Positions 1 to 9,317 of a stretch of 64,000 nt of DNA are shown here, one piece after another. The position numbers were made by a program, and so were the translations under genes. Position 1 is the first letter of the stretch. The number at the start of each line of letters is the position of its first letter. Origin of the DNA: Salisapilia sapeloensis (lineage: Eukaryota; Oomycota; Peronosporomycetes; Peronosporales; Salisapiliaceae); assembly GCA_023334545.1 (NCBI GenBank), contig JAADVB010000015.1, positions 1 to 64,000 on the forward strand. Reading direction: 5' to 3'. The notes under the pieces are model-generated. The model was given only the letters and a program-made list of their open reading frames with translations, had not been told where the DNA came from and ran no database searches.

Positions 1-1
1 T

Positions 2-856
2 AAGGTCTTCGTCCAGTTGTGGCACACTGGCCGTGTGAACCACAGCTCCAACCAGCCGAACAACCAGGCTCCTGTGTCCTCTAGCGACATCCAGGCTGAC
101 ACGTCTAGCTGGGCTGTCACGCCTGAAGGCCGTAAGGAGTATTCTATTCCTCGTCCGCTTGAAACGGAGGAAATCCCACAAATTGTCGAAGACTACCGTC
201 ATGCGGCTTCGATGGCTATGAAGGCTGGTTTCGACGGTGTGGAATTGCACTCCGCTAACGGATACCTTTTGGAGCAGTTCCTCTGTGATAACGTTAACAA
301 CCGTACGGACAAATACGGTGGTTCGATTGAGAACCGTGCTCGCATTGTGTTCGAGATCTTGGACGCTATTACTGACAAGATTGGCTCCAGCCGTGTGGGC
401 ATTCGTCTGTCTCCGTTCGGTTGGACCTTCGGCGCCACGGACTCCAACCCTGCTGAGTTGTACTCGTACGTCATCAAGAATTTGAACGACTACGACTTGG
501 CCTACCTCCACCTGATTGAACCGCGTGGATGGCATATTACGACGGAATTGGCTCCGAAGGAAGGCGTGACCAAGTACTTCCGCCCGGTTTACCACGGTGT
601 ATTGATTACATCGTCGTTCTACGGCCGTGACGAGGCCATCGATACAGTCGATAATGGAGATGCTGACCTCGTTGCTTGGGGCCGCTCGTTTATGGCAAAC
701 CCTGACTTGGTGAAGCGTCTGAGGCTCGACGCGCCTCTTAACGAGTACGACAGTAAGACGGCCTATCTAGGCGATGAGCGCGGCTACCTAGACTACCCAT
801 TCCTCGAAGAGACTGAGTATGGATCTGTGTACCGCGAAAACCCTGCATGGTCGTAA
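2..856 (+). CDS. Old Yellow Enzyme family NAD(P)H:flavin oxidoreductase (5' end outside window)
   Basis: This is the 3' part of an FMN-dependent OYE/12-oxophytodienoate-reductase-like enzyme, a family that reduces alpha,beta-unsaturated carbonyls with NAD(P)H. The frame is open from the first bases of the window (KVFVQLWHTGRV) to a TAA at 854-856, so an N-terminal region of roughly 95-100 residues, judged from the neighbouring copy, is missing. Visible family signatures are the WHTGRV strand, the active-site segment HSANGYLL with the His and Tyr expected near the flavin and substrate, and the NNRTDKYGGSIENR block. A complete paralogue follows at 1540 in the same orientation, making a tandem duplication. 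The two share a 123-bp stretch without any difference (221-343 versus 2059-2181), although flanking coding sequence differs. The physiological substrate cannot be read from sequence. Confidence 0.93.
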   Translation, partial: KVFVQLWHTGRVNHSSNQPNNQAPVSSSDIQADTSSWAVTPEGRKEYSIPRPLETEEIPQIVEDYRHAASMAMKAGFDGVELHSANGYLLEQFLCDNVNNRTDKYGGSIENRARIVFEILDAITDKIGSSRVGIRLSPFGWTFGATDSNPAELYSYVIKNLNDYDLAYLHLIEPRGWHITTELAPKEGVTKYFRPVYHGVLITSSFYGRDEAIDTVDNGDADLVAWGRSFMANPDLVKRLRLDAPLNEYDSKTAYLGDERGYLDYPFLEETEYGSVYRENPAWS

Positions 857-1499
857 TGATCCTGAATGGTGGCAAGTACTTCAAGAAATTTTGGGCACCA
901 TCATCATCTACCTAGATCGCTGCAACTTCTGCCTGCTCACGTTCATTTCATTTTTGTTTTCCTTTTTCTCATCTGCCTTGAAACGGACGCCAAGCGACTT
1001 CATTTTCTTTAGATTAGTAGGGAATTTCCTTTTCATCGAACAAGACATCTATCCCAAGCATTTAACGTGTTATGCTCGTGGAACCCTGGACAAGATCAAC
1101 TCATTAGCATGGTTGAACCACTACGACATAAAGCTGGGAGCATAAAACAGGCGCGTATCGGTGGAGTTAAAGTTATAAAACTAATATTTACTTTTAAGCA
1201 GGCGACAACCCAACCCTGCTCAAAAATTTGGAATCGGTTCCTGCTTTAAGCCAAATGTTACTTTTATAAATTTGCAACACTCTTGGTTGTATTTGAGAGG
1301 TAATGCAACTTTGCAGTCTTGATGCCCCGTTGAAAGAGCTACGACTTTTTGAAGCTTCAGCTACGTAATCCACTGACCGGTATCGGATACGCGATCGAGG
1401 TTTCTCCAGCTGTAGACGAATTTCACGACTTGTCAACCAGATTTTATGGTGTCCATGATGACCCTGGTTTCAAAAGCAGGATGTGCATGGATTTGAAAA
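857..1499. other. Intergenic region between the two OYE genes
   Basis: No supported gene lies here. The region holds the 3' flank of the first OYE gene, including T-rich tracts near 945-975, and the upstream region of the second. Open frames present are short and lack family features. Confidence 0.5.
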
Positions 1500-1515
1500 G
1501 CTCATTTACGGATTT
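1500..1515 (+). promoter_or_regulatory. Inr-like core promoter box of the second OYE gene
   Basis: GCTCATTTACGGATTT matches the oomycete Inr-FPR consensus GCTCATTYYNCAWTTT at 13 of 16 positions. It lies about 25 nt before the ATG at 1540, a usual distance for short oomycete 5' UTRs. Its position supports 1540 rather than the upstream in-frame ATG at 1483 as the start. Confidence 0.5.
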
Positions 1516-1539
1516 GCATCATCGACAGTAACAAAAACA

Positions 1540-2682
1540 ATGACGGCTACCCCGAAACTTTTCACTCCATTCAAGCTTGGAGGCAAAAACCCGATCGAGC
1601 TCAAGCATCGTGTTGCCTACGCTCCGTGCACGCGCCTTCGTGCCAACGACGCCGGCGAGCAGCCCGCCATGGCTGCCACTTACTATAACCAACGCTCGAC
1701 CGACGGTGGTCTGATCGTGACGGAAGCGACGAATATCAGTGCCACTGCCAAGGGCTACCACGGCTCTCCGAGTATCTACACGGATGCCCAAGTTGAGTCG
1801 TGGAAACCTGTGACGAAGGCCATCCATGACAAAGGTGGTAAGGTCTTCGTCCAACTATGGCACACCGGCCGTGTGAGCCATACTTCCAATCAACCAAACA
1901 ATCAGTCTCCAGTTTCCTCTAGCGACATTCCGGTGGATGCGTCCAGCTGGGCTGTCACGCCTGAAGGTCGCCAGAAATACTCTGTTCCTCGCCCACTGGA
2001 AACTGACGAAATTCCCCAAGTTGTTGAAGAATACCGTCATGCAACCGCTATGGCAATCAAGGCTGGTTTCGACGGTGTGGAATTGCACTCCGCTAACGGA
2101 TACCTTTTGGAGCAGTTCCTCTGTGATAACGTTAACAACCGTACGGACAAATACGGTGGTTCGATTGAGAACCGTGCTCGCTTCTTATTTGAAGTGATGG
2201 ATGTTGTCACGAACGAGGCCGGTTCCAGCCGTGTGGGCATTCGTCTGTCTCCTTTCGGAAACACCATAGGTGCGACGGACTCCAACCCTGCTGAGTTGTA
2301 TTCGTATGTCGTGAAGAAGCTAAACGATTACAATTTGGCCTACCTGCACGTGATTGAGCCACGTGGGTATCACACGACGACGGAGCTAGCTCCAAAGGAA
2401 GGCGTGACCAAGTATTTCCGTCCGATGTACAACGGCGTGCTGATGACATCGTCGTTCTTTGGTCGCGATGAGGCTATCGAAACCGTTGAAAATGGAGATG
2501 CTGACCTCGTTGCCTGGGGTCGTGCATTCATCGCAAACCCTGACTTGGTGAAGCGATTGAAGCTTGACGCGCCATTGAATGAATTTAACCGCAAGACTGC
2601 GTATTTGACCGGAGAAGAAGGGTATCTAGACTACCCGTTCCTCGAAGAAACTGAGTACGGATCGAAGTATCTACAGAACTAG
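1540..2682 (+). CDS. Old Yellow Enzyme family NAD(P)H:flavin oxidoreductase (complete)
   Basis: This encodes a 380-residue single-exon OYE, close to the usual 360-400 residues. As in plant OPRs and yeast OYE it should be an FMN-binding TIM barrel that reduces activated C=C bonds using NAD(P)H. Landmarks are WHTGRV from residue 107, HSANGY with His183 and Tyr188 at the active site, NNRTDKYGGSIENR just after, and a C-terminal 'DLVAWGRAFIANPDLVKRL' segment that contributes to FMN phosphate binding in the family. The start at 1540 is preferred because it has an A-rich context, follows an Inr-like box at 1500-1515, and begins exactly where OYE homology would (TPKLFTPFKLGG). It is the downstream member of a tandem pair. 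No targeting peptide is evident, so it is probably cytosolic. Confidence 0.95.
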   Translation: MTATPKLFTPFKLGGKNPIELKHRVAYAPCTRLRANDAGEQPAMAATYYNQRSTDGGLIVTEATNISATAKGYHGSPSIYTDAQVESWKPVTKAIHDKGGKVFVQLWHTGRVSHTSNQPNNQSPVSSSDIPVDASSWAVTPEGRQKYSVPRPLETDEIPQVVEEYRHATAMAIKAGFDGVELHSANGYLLEQFLCDNVNNRTDKYGGSIENRARFLFEVMDVVTNEAGSSRVGIRLSPFGNTIGATDSNPAELYSYVVKKLNDYNLAYLHVIEPRGYHTTTELAPKEGVTKYFRPMYNGVLMTSSFFGRDEAIETVENGDADLVAWGRAFIANPDLVKRLKLDAPLNEFNRKTAYLTGEEGYLDYPFLEETEYGSKYLQN

Positions 2683-3804
2683 GCTGGTCATATGTCTCGG
2701 AGATTAAACTGAGACTATTGAGAGAAATAATCTCATTAGGGAGGTTGAAAGTTAAAGATCTATTTCGACTGTGGCCTTGCTTATACTGGTTCTCGCAACA
2801 CAAAATACGAAGCAGCTGAGTCTGCTTATTTGTAGCTTTGGCCTGACTCGCAATTGATGCTCGATCCTGCTTCGAGTTCGAGCAATCGCCAGCAAAATTT
2901 AAATTTTACTTTTACAACCTTGGCTATCCCTCATGTAATATAAAATAGAGCTATAAGCTAAGTTTGTTAGAAAGACTTCGCAACATTGTTTAAGTAATTC
3001 CGTTCTCGAGCAAAGAATGCAAGAGGTGGCATAGCCGGAATAGTGAGTGCAGACTTTTAATCCTAGTCTATGGGATAACATCTACAATGGCAAAGGGAAA
3101 TTTAATTAATAACTTCAAAGAAGAATTATAAATATTAATAAAAAAGCTTAAACCAAGCATGGAATGAACGCCATGTTTGTGTTCCCGATGTGGTAAAAAT
3201 CTGGCTTGTGGCCGTATTGGTAAAATGGAAACTCGTCGCGAGTGATGATGATAAGATTTGAAGTGATGCACTCGGAAGAGTGTGTGGATTGATACGTTGG
3301 TAACCGCAGTTTTAAAATGGGAAGTTTTGATGACTCTAGCCATGCCTTCCTTTAGTTGTGAATGAACGCAAGTTCAACATTGACCAGCATGCGCTTGCTT
3401 GAATTGTCGTTCCACTTTTGGCTTGATTATCAAATGGAGTCCGAAAATCGAAACGAAAAATTAAAGCTGTTGTAGCTAGATATTTCTCATAGTTTTACAA
3501 CCAGAGCCCAAAAGCAAGCGATAAATAAGCCGAAGTTGTACAAAAGCAACTCTGCTCATTCCTTGTTACAATGCACCTTATGAGAATACAGTAAGAATAT
3601 AACAGTAACTCGGGCAAGAGTGAGACAGGTGAGGTGTAGTATTCGAATGAAAAGAGCATATTGATGACGTAAATCCGCCTCAAAATCTCCACCACAATTA
3701 GCATAGGTGTCATCAAGCAGGAGTGATAACTAATCTAAAAATAATTAAACGTTTCTACTTTCATGCGTGTGTAACAGCTACAGACTTCATTGCCTTGATC
3801 AGAC
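2683..3804. other. Intergenic region, no gene seen
   Basis: This 1.1-kb AT-rich stretch has only short open frames of poor composition on either strand. No RNA gene or repeat is recognised. Its right end serves as upstream region of the scramblase gene. Confidence 0.5.
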
Positions 3805-3820
3805 GCTCAATCTTCAATTT
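3805..3820 (+). promoter_or_regulatory. Inr-FPR core promoter of the scramblase gene
   Basis: GCTCAATCTTCAATTT matches the oomycete consensus GCTCATTYYNCAWTTT at 15 of 16 positions, including the whole CAWTTT flanking-promoter half. It ends 43 nt before the ATG at 3863, which supports that start over the upstream in-frame ATG at 3767. Confidence 0.65.
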
Positions 3821-3862
3821 ATATCAAACTGCTCTGTAAGCGCACCAAGTAATCACTTTAAC

Positions 3863-4702
3863 ATGACCGACGTTTCCGATAAGCTTCTCAAAGTCCGTGG
3901 TCTTGCCGTCCGCCAGGTAACTCAAATCGATGAAAGTATTGCTCAATCGATGGGCATTCCTCTGGAACAACGAAACAAGTATCGGATTATGGCCCTACCT
4001 TCTGACAAAGCCGTAAAGAGCGAACCAAAAGATAAAAACGGTTGGGAGCCAACATCCAAAGAACTGGAAAGTATGGAAACGTGGATGTGGTCAATGGAAG
4101 AAAGTAATGCGTGTCTTCGAGTTTGTCTTACATGCTTTGGCATTGGTAGTTTTCGCCCTCTCAAGCTTCATTTCTCGGTGGATGTCGGTACCGGCGATGC
4201 CTATGTTATTGACCGTCCTTTTAAGTGCGGCGGTGTTTGCTGTCATCCACGTGAGATGAGTGTTCAAGACAACCAAGGTAAACGCATTGGCCGAGTGCGT
4301 GAAGACTTCTCGCCTTACCTTTGCAAATGTCTTGCTGCTGCCTGCCTCTGTACGACATACAAAGACATTGAATGCAGTACTACCTATGGTGGTTTCGAGA
4401 AGAAATACAAGTTGCGCACTAATTTTAGCTGCTGTGGAAGAGTGAATAACTGTTTCGGTGGAACATGCTTGCGGAATGATGCCGTCTTTGATATCCTTGA
4501 CCAGGAAGGGAAGGTTGTGGCACATATGCAAAAAACGTTTGCTGGATCAGACGATTGCTTCAACGCTTTTTGTCGCATGATGTATCAGTATAACAATTAC
4601 TTGCTCGAGTTTCCGGAGTATTCGTCCACAAACGACCGCATGTTACTTCTAGCGGCAATATTTCAATTGGACTATGAGCTTGAGGCGCAAGGCGATAAAT
4701 AA
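3863..4702 (+). CDS. Phospholipid scramblase family protein
   Basis: This encodes a 279-residue intronless member of the scramblase family (PLSCR/Scramblase fold). Relatives are membrane-associated and are linked to calcium-stimulated, non-selective lipid movement between leaflets. The N-terminal 60 residues are variable. The core then shows the family pattern: a beta-strand region (RPLKLHFSVDVGTGDAYVIDR), the cysteine-rich PFKCGGVCCHP turn, DNQGKRIGRVREDF, a cysteine cluster (LCKCLAAACLC), NFSCCGRVNNC, and the closing strand DEEGK-like DILDQEGKVVAHMQKTF. The C-terminal DRMLLLAAIFQLDYEL is the hydrophobic helix that fills the barrel in this family. A paralogue lies at 27219 on the other strand and a decayed one at 28900. 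Function is assigned by family; lipid transport is not proven by sequence. Confidence 0.88.
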   Translation: MTDVSDKLLKVRGLAVRQVTQIDESIAQSMGIPLEQRNKYRIMALPSDKAVKSEPKDKNGWEPTSKELESMETWMWSMEESNACLRVCLTCFGIGSFRPLKLHFSVDVGTGDAYVIDRPFKCGGVCCHPREMSVQDNQGKRIGRVREDFSPYLCKCLAAACLCTTYKDIECSTTYGGFEKKYKLRTNFSCCGRVNNCFGGTCLRNDAVFDILDQEGKVVAHMQKTFAGSDDCFNAFCRMMYQYNNYLLEFPEYSSTNDRMLLLAAIFQLDYELEAQGDK

Positions 4703-5085
4703 AATGAAGGTCAACATCGACACTGAGGATGATATGAAACCATCACGTTTACTTTTATTTCATTATTGAGTCGTAGTTTGTTTCGTTGAGATAAGTATTC
4801 ATCCATACAAGCACCGATTAAATTATAAAATCTAGTAAGAAGTGCAAAGTACTTTAAGGAAGGAGTGGAGATTGAGAACACTCGTCAAGTGATTTCACCA
4901 CCGATGTTGCTTGATACGGCAACGGCTACACTTACACTTTCATCCAAGCAATGCAACATAATTTGCATTCAGAATGACATAGCTGACAAGTCGATACTAA
5001 TTGACACTGGCTCGTAAATTCAAACAACTTTGTATGTCAACCTCTCATTTCTATTTGATCCATATCTGGACCCAAATCTTCTATC
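4703..5085. other. Intergenic region between convergent genes
   Basis: This carries the 3' flanks of the scramblase (+) and folate (-) genes. A short frame near 4960-5020 reads ILIDTGS before a stop, which faintly recalls a retroelement protease motif, but nothing around it supports an element. Confidence 0.4.
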
Positions 5086-6840
5086 TCATACCCTCCAAAT
5101 GGCATCCGACATTTTAGCAACGTCCACCATCTCCTTCGCATCGTGCACACGAAGGATGTCCGCTCCTTGAGAAATCGCAGCACTGCAGGTAGCAGCTGTC
5201 CCCCATGCGCGGTCTTTCGGCTCGGGTCGTCCACAAATCGTACCAATGAATCCCTTCCGAGACGTTCCAACCTAGTGCAATTGATTATAAGTACTATGTC
5301 TCGATATAAAAATTTATAAAAATACCAAGAGTGGAAGGTCATAGCATTCCGCTTTGACTTGAGACAAGCTTCGTAGCAACTGCAGGTTAAGTTCCCCTCC
5401 TTTCGCAAACCCGATTCCCGGATCCACGACGATATTCCATCTCCATACGCCGGCTTTCAGTGCTGCATCCACACGCTCCCGAAGCCACGTAGACACATCA
5501 GTAACCACATCGTCGTATTCCTATCACATCATCGTCATCAATAAAAATCATTTCGAAATAAATTATCAATTCCTACTTTCAATGTTGTCATCGTCTGTGG
5601 TGTCCCTCGCATATGCATGAGTACAATCTACATTTCCCCTTAGTTTTTACATCTTACATGTATGTGTAGATTGTGATATACAGGAACGCCGAGCTGGGCG
5701 ACAGTTGAAAGCATCTTCTCGTCCGCCAAGCCTCCACTGATGTCATTCACCATATTGGCGCCTGCTTCTATAGCTGCTTTTGCGACCTCTGCTTTCGATG
5801 TGTCTACACTGATGCTTAACTTGTCACTGCCAACTCGTTCACGAATTGCTTGGATGACAGGAACGACTCGAGTTTTTTCTTCCTCTGCACTCACAACGGC
5901 GGCCCCTGGTCGACTGCTTTCGCCGCCGATATCAACGATCGACACCCCATTTTCCATCAAATCAATGGCTTTTTCTACTGCTACGGAGATACTTGGCAAG
6001 TCATTTCCATCGCTAAAGCTGTCTGGCGTCACGTTTAAAATGCCCATGACATAGGTTTGAGATGTGAGTTCAAGGCAACTGGTTTGAAGAGGTAGGATGG
6101 GTTTGGGAGGGGTTTCGGAAGATGGAAGAGATGAGAGGAGTGTGGCCATAGTCTTGGACAAAGTCGGATGGAGAAAATCTGTCGCAAATGGAAGAATACG
6201 ATCAGTATTGGAGGGAAACGGAAGGAGATATTTAATGGAGGTACCTGGATTCACATCACAAAATGGATAGAGTACAAAGTCTCGCTCGTGAATTTTTTCA
6301 TGTGGCACGATGAGCGGACCTTCACATGTTTCCGTAACGACTGCCTCGTCTCCGTAAAAAAGCAAGTCGACATCAATTGCTCTTGGGCCATACCTGTTGT
6401 AAAAGAATTTAGACTATCAAAAGATAAGTATGTTTATCTTTATCTACCGGAAAGAGTCGACACGACCAACGTCACGCTCGATCTTTTTAAATGCTTCCAA
6501 GACTTGGATAGGCTCCATGTCCGTCTCCATTTGGACCACGATATTGTAGAAACTCGGCTGATCTTCAACATATTGCGGTGCCGTTTGGTACATCCTCGAT
6601 GTCTTTTTAATTAAGCCGACAGACACTTGTAACTGCTCTAATGCAGCCTCCAAATTCTGCACCTTGTCGCCTACAGATCCACCCATGAAACCACATAAGC
6701 TTCTAATTCTGACCAAAAGCACCCCTCACATGCAATTTTCTTTATCATGTGTATTAGCACGTACCTAGGTTCGTTCCCAAGGCTGCATATAAAGCAGTTG
6801 GAGGCTTCATCGAAGCACGAGAGGCGGCGATGCTGGTCAT
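5086..6840 (-). CDS. Bifunctional HPPK-DHPS folate biosynthesis enzyme
   Basis: One protein of 480 residues joins 6-hydroxymethyl-7,8-dihydropterin pyrophosphokinase to dihydropteroate synthase, two consecutive steps of de novo folate synthesis; the DHPS step is the sulfonamide target. Exons read on the minus strand are 6840-6765, 6670-6448, 6393-5682, 5627-5577, 5520-5326 and 5271-5086; all introns are GT-AG, 54-94 nt, and the phases close exactly. HPPK features: ALGTNLGDK (residues 20-28), YQTAPQYVEDQPSFYN and, across an intron, YGPRAIDVDLLFYG. DHPS starts near residue 216: MGILNVTPDSFSDG, DIGGESSRPGA, SVDTSKAEVA, MVNDISGG, DPGIGFAKG, GTSRKGFIG and the terminal GADILRVHDAKEMVDVAKM. No dihydroneopterin aldolase domain precedes it, unlike the trifunctional fungal enzyme. 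The start codon lies 155 bp from the divergent MED19-like gene. Confidence 0.93.
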
Positions 6841-6995
6841 GATGTCAAAGAAATGCCGAAAAACTTTAGTTGTCGAAAAGGTATGCAATGCCACTCTAAA
6901 GTTATACATTGCCATTCAGACACGATAAAACGTCGAGATCGAGGTCCATTTGATCCCTGTACATCGTCTCTCTGCACCCGTATACGAAGGACAGA

Positions 6996-8229
6996 ATGCC
7001 TGAAAGTAAGTATCACATGAAGATGTGTCTCGTAGCTACCCACTGCTTCGTTATTTGCCGAATATTGTACACTTATGGGGTATTAACGGGACATTTTGTA
7101 TAGCATCGTTGGATGACTCGAAATTTTACTTCTTCCGGGACCACAGTGATCGTATGCTGCTTGCTACTGCTGAATATACGTCTAAATGGAACCTTTAAAG
7201 CTTATGGTGTACATAGTGGAACCCGAAGCTGTGGATTATAGGTCCTTGATGGCTCATTACGACCTCGAAAAGCCTCTGGAGGAGCTCCGGTCGAAAGAAC
7301 TGCCTTCTACGTACTCCCACTTACTTCGTGGCGTCGGTCAAGGCTCGTCCGAGACATCTGAGACAAAAGGAGGACTCGCTGCTTTGCTTGATGGTGTCCC
7401 ATTCGACCGTCCGATCGAACCCATCCCAGAGCACGTCTTGAAAAGTGCTCTCCAACTACCTCCAGCATCTAAGAGAGGTCCTAAATACCAAACCGATGGT
7501 CAGCTTCCTTTATCCGTATATTTATGGGCAATGCTGATCGCGCTGGAGTAGGTAAAAAGTCAGGACTGGTCCATCCTCCTCCGTCCGGAGGGTCTGACGG
7601 TCGTGGAAAGCGTCCTCGTGACGACGCAGAACGTCGAGAGAAGAAGGAGAAGAAGAAGCGTAAGCGTGAGAAGGAGACGGCTACTATCCTCCAAAAAGTG
7701 TTAGCTCCTCTCGTGAATGAATTGCGTGCTTTGACGTGGGAAGGATGGGTCGTGAATGGCAAGCCAGCAAACCCATTCTTACAAGTGTGTTGATCCTACT
7801 TTATGCACGTAAGAAAGTCCTAACAATACTCTTAGAAAATCACGAAGGAGAATTGCAAACGACTTGGTGTCCCCAACTATTTTGACTTTGTCCAGGCGCC
7901 GATGGACCTCACTCGCATGAAAGTATGCAGACATACACAGTGCCTCGTGTATGAAAATGATCTTACGCTAGTGATAGGAAAAAGTCGAGAGAGCAGAATA
8001 CATCAAGATTGATCAGTTTACGACAGATGTCCACTTGATGGTGCATAACGCCAAGACGTTCAATCGGATTGGAGAACCAGTGCATGAGATGGCAGTCGAG
8101 ATGGAGCAACTGTACCATCAAAAGGTACCTTCGTACCAGCAAACGTTTGAGAGTTTGTTGCAAGAGCGAAAGAGACGGAAGAAGGAGAAGAAGAAGAAGA
8201 AAGTCGAGAAGAAGAAGGGAACTGCTTGA
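6996..8229 (+). CDS. MED19-like domain fused to a bromodomain
   Basis: This encodes a 303-residue protein from exons 6996-7005, 7104-7151, 7217-7498, 7552-7784, 7836-7922 and 7978-8229 (GT-AG introns of 98, 65, 53, 51 and 55 nt; all phases agree). Residues 1-115 follow the layout of Mediator head subunit MED19: an FYFFRD entry motif, LMAHYDLEKPLEEL, a GLAALLDG segment, EHVLKSALQLPP, then a Lys/Arg-rich stretch (KRPRDDAERREKKEKKKRK). From about residue 156 a bromodomain follows: ZA-loop LGVPNYFDFVQAPMDL, helix B, and NAKTFN, whose last Asn (249) sits at the acetyl-lysine-binding position. A second basic tail ends the protein. MED19 proteins of animals and plants carry basic tails but no bromodomain. 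The two tiny 5' exons are inferred; without them translation could begin at 7186. If the MED19 reading is wrong, it is still a bromodomain protein. Confidence 0.72.
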
Positions 8230-8248
8230 ATACAATCTCTTACTCGTT

Positions 8249-9057
8249 CTATATCATGAGTTCATCGGTCTCGGAAGACGTATCTGCAACTTGAACTCGA
8301 TAGGTTGGAGTCACAGGTATCCACCAGAGCCATACGTCGTCTCCAAAGTAGACGCGAGCGTTCCGATAGAGCTCGTTGTGCGGGAGCTCTCCTGCGTTCA
8401 TGGTTAAAAAGTCGAGCGTCGTGCGTCCTGTGTGAAGGAGCCAAATATTGAATACAAAGTAGCCGCCTAGTACAAAGACAGCGACAAAGGAGAGAAACCA
8501 CGTGACGTAGAGCAAATGGAGCGTCGGACGCGGCAGTGGCGTGGAGGTGGAGAGGAAGAGGAGGTGCGTATTTAGCAGATTGAAAAGTAGACAGCTCACG
8601 GACGTGTACAGGACGAAGAGCAAAAAGTACTTCTTGTTGCTCCAGCCGATGCAATTGTTGACCCACGTGCAGTGGTGATCCTATACTCAATTGTAGGCTA
8701 AGCAGGGCTACTCGCTCGTAAAGTTATAGAGTAGAGTACCATCCAGTAGACGCAGGTATTGCAAATAGAGCAATGGTGAACTCTGTTTTCTTTCTCCCGG
8801 TCACATCTTTCGCAGTAGCGAACTTCAGAGTCATCATTACTATCTGGTGAAGGCTTGAGGGAGGCAGAATGGACTCTGGGTGGATGACTTGTGACGGGCT
8901 CTAAAAAGCATCGGATGTAGCTCCACAGCATGAGGAATGCTAGGGAAGCGTACACTACATTGGCAAGTAGATGAGCGTTGTGAAAGATGGTGAAAGCCCA
9001 TGTGAAGAGCTTTAGAGCCATCAGAGAGATGGCAGTAAATGCGACGATGCCTCGCAT
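8249..9057 (-). CDS. DHHC-type protein S-palmitoyltransferase
   Basis: This encodes a 249-residue polytopic membrane enzyme that transfers palmitate from palmitoyl-CoA to cysteines of target proteins, usually at Golgi, ER or plasma membrane. Exons are 9057-8740 and 8680-8249 with a 59-nt intron that splits the signature exactly before DHHC. Two transmembrane segments precede the cysteine-rich domain ([18 protein letters not shown] and [18 protein letters not shown]). The domain reads [18 protein letters not shown], then, across the intron, [19 protein letters not shown], with the catalytic Cys at residue 110. Two more hydrophobic segments follow ([18 protein letters not shown] and [17 protein letters not shown]). 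TTLDF shortly after the last segment resembles the family's TTxE motif. Its stop codon lies only 19 bp from the stop of the convergent bromodomain gene. A further upstream exon cannot be excluded. Confidence 0.92.
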
Positions 9058-9317
9058 GCTGCCGGTTGCGTGTTCTCCACTGTGTTTGAGATTGGTCTGT
9101 CTTACTATTTTACCCCTACTTTATATTTGGAAAACGTTGTGGCATTCAGATAGCATTTTTCGGACATCATACTTGAATCTGATAATGGCTACATATTCTT
9201 CTGAATGAGCATCTTGATCCTATTGGCATATGCAAATGTCCGTTAAGCTACAGTGCATTTACAATATAGATGGAAGGGGAAAATAAATGAAAGCAGTGTG
9301 TACAAATGTCCACTTGG

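Noticed and set aside
4955-5020. Frame reading ILIDTGS, like a retroelement aspartic-protease motif
   Set aside because: Only seven residues match, a stop follows directly, and no reverse transcriptase, integrase, LTR or target-site duplication is visible nearby.
7030-7197. Frame ending DRMLLATAEYTSKWNL, recalling the scramblase C-terminus
   Set aside because: Only DRMLL matches. The stretch is better explained as exon 2 plus intron of the MED19-like gene, where splicing in phase gives FYFFRDHSDLEPEAV.
7186-7197. ATG at 7186 as start of the MED19-bromodomain protein
   Set aside because: It gives a workable protein but loses the FYFFRD motif; the spliced model from 6996 keeps phase over two further introns and restores the family's N-terminus. 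Kept as the alternative.
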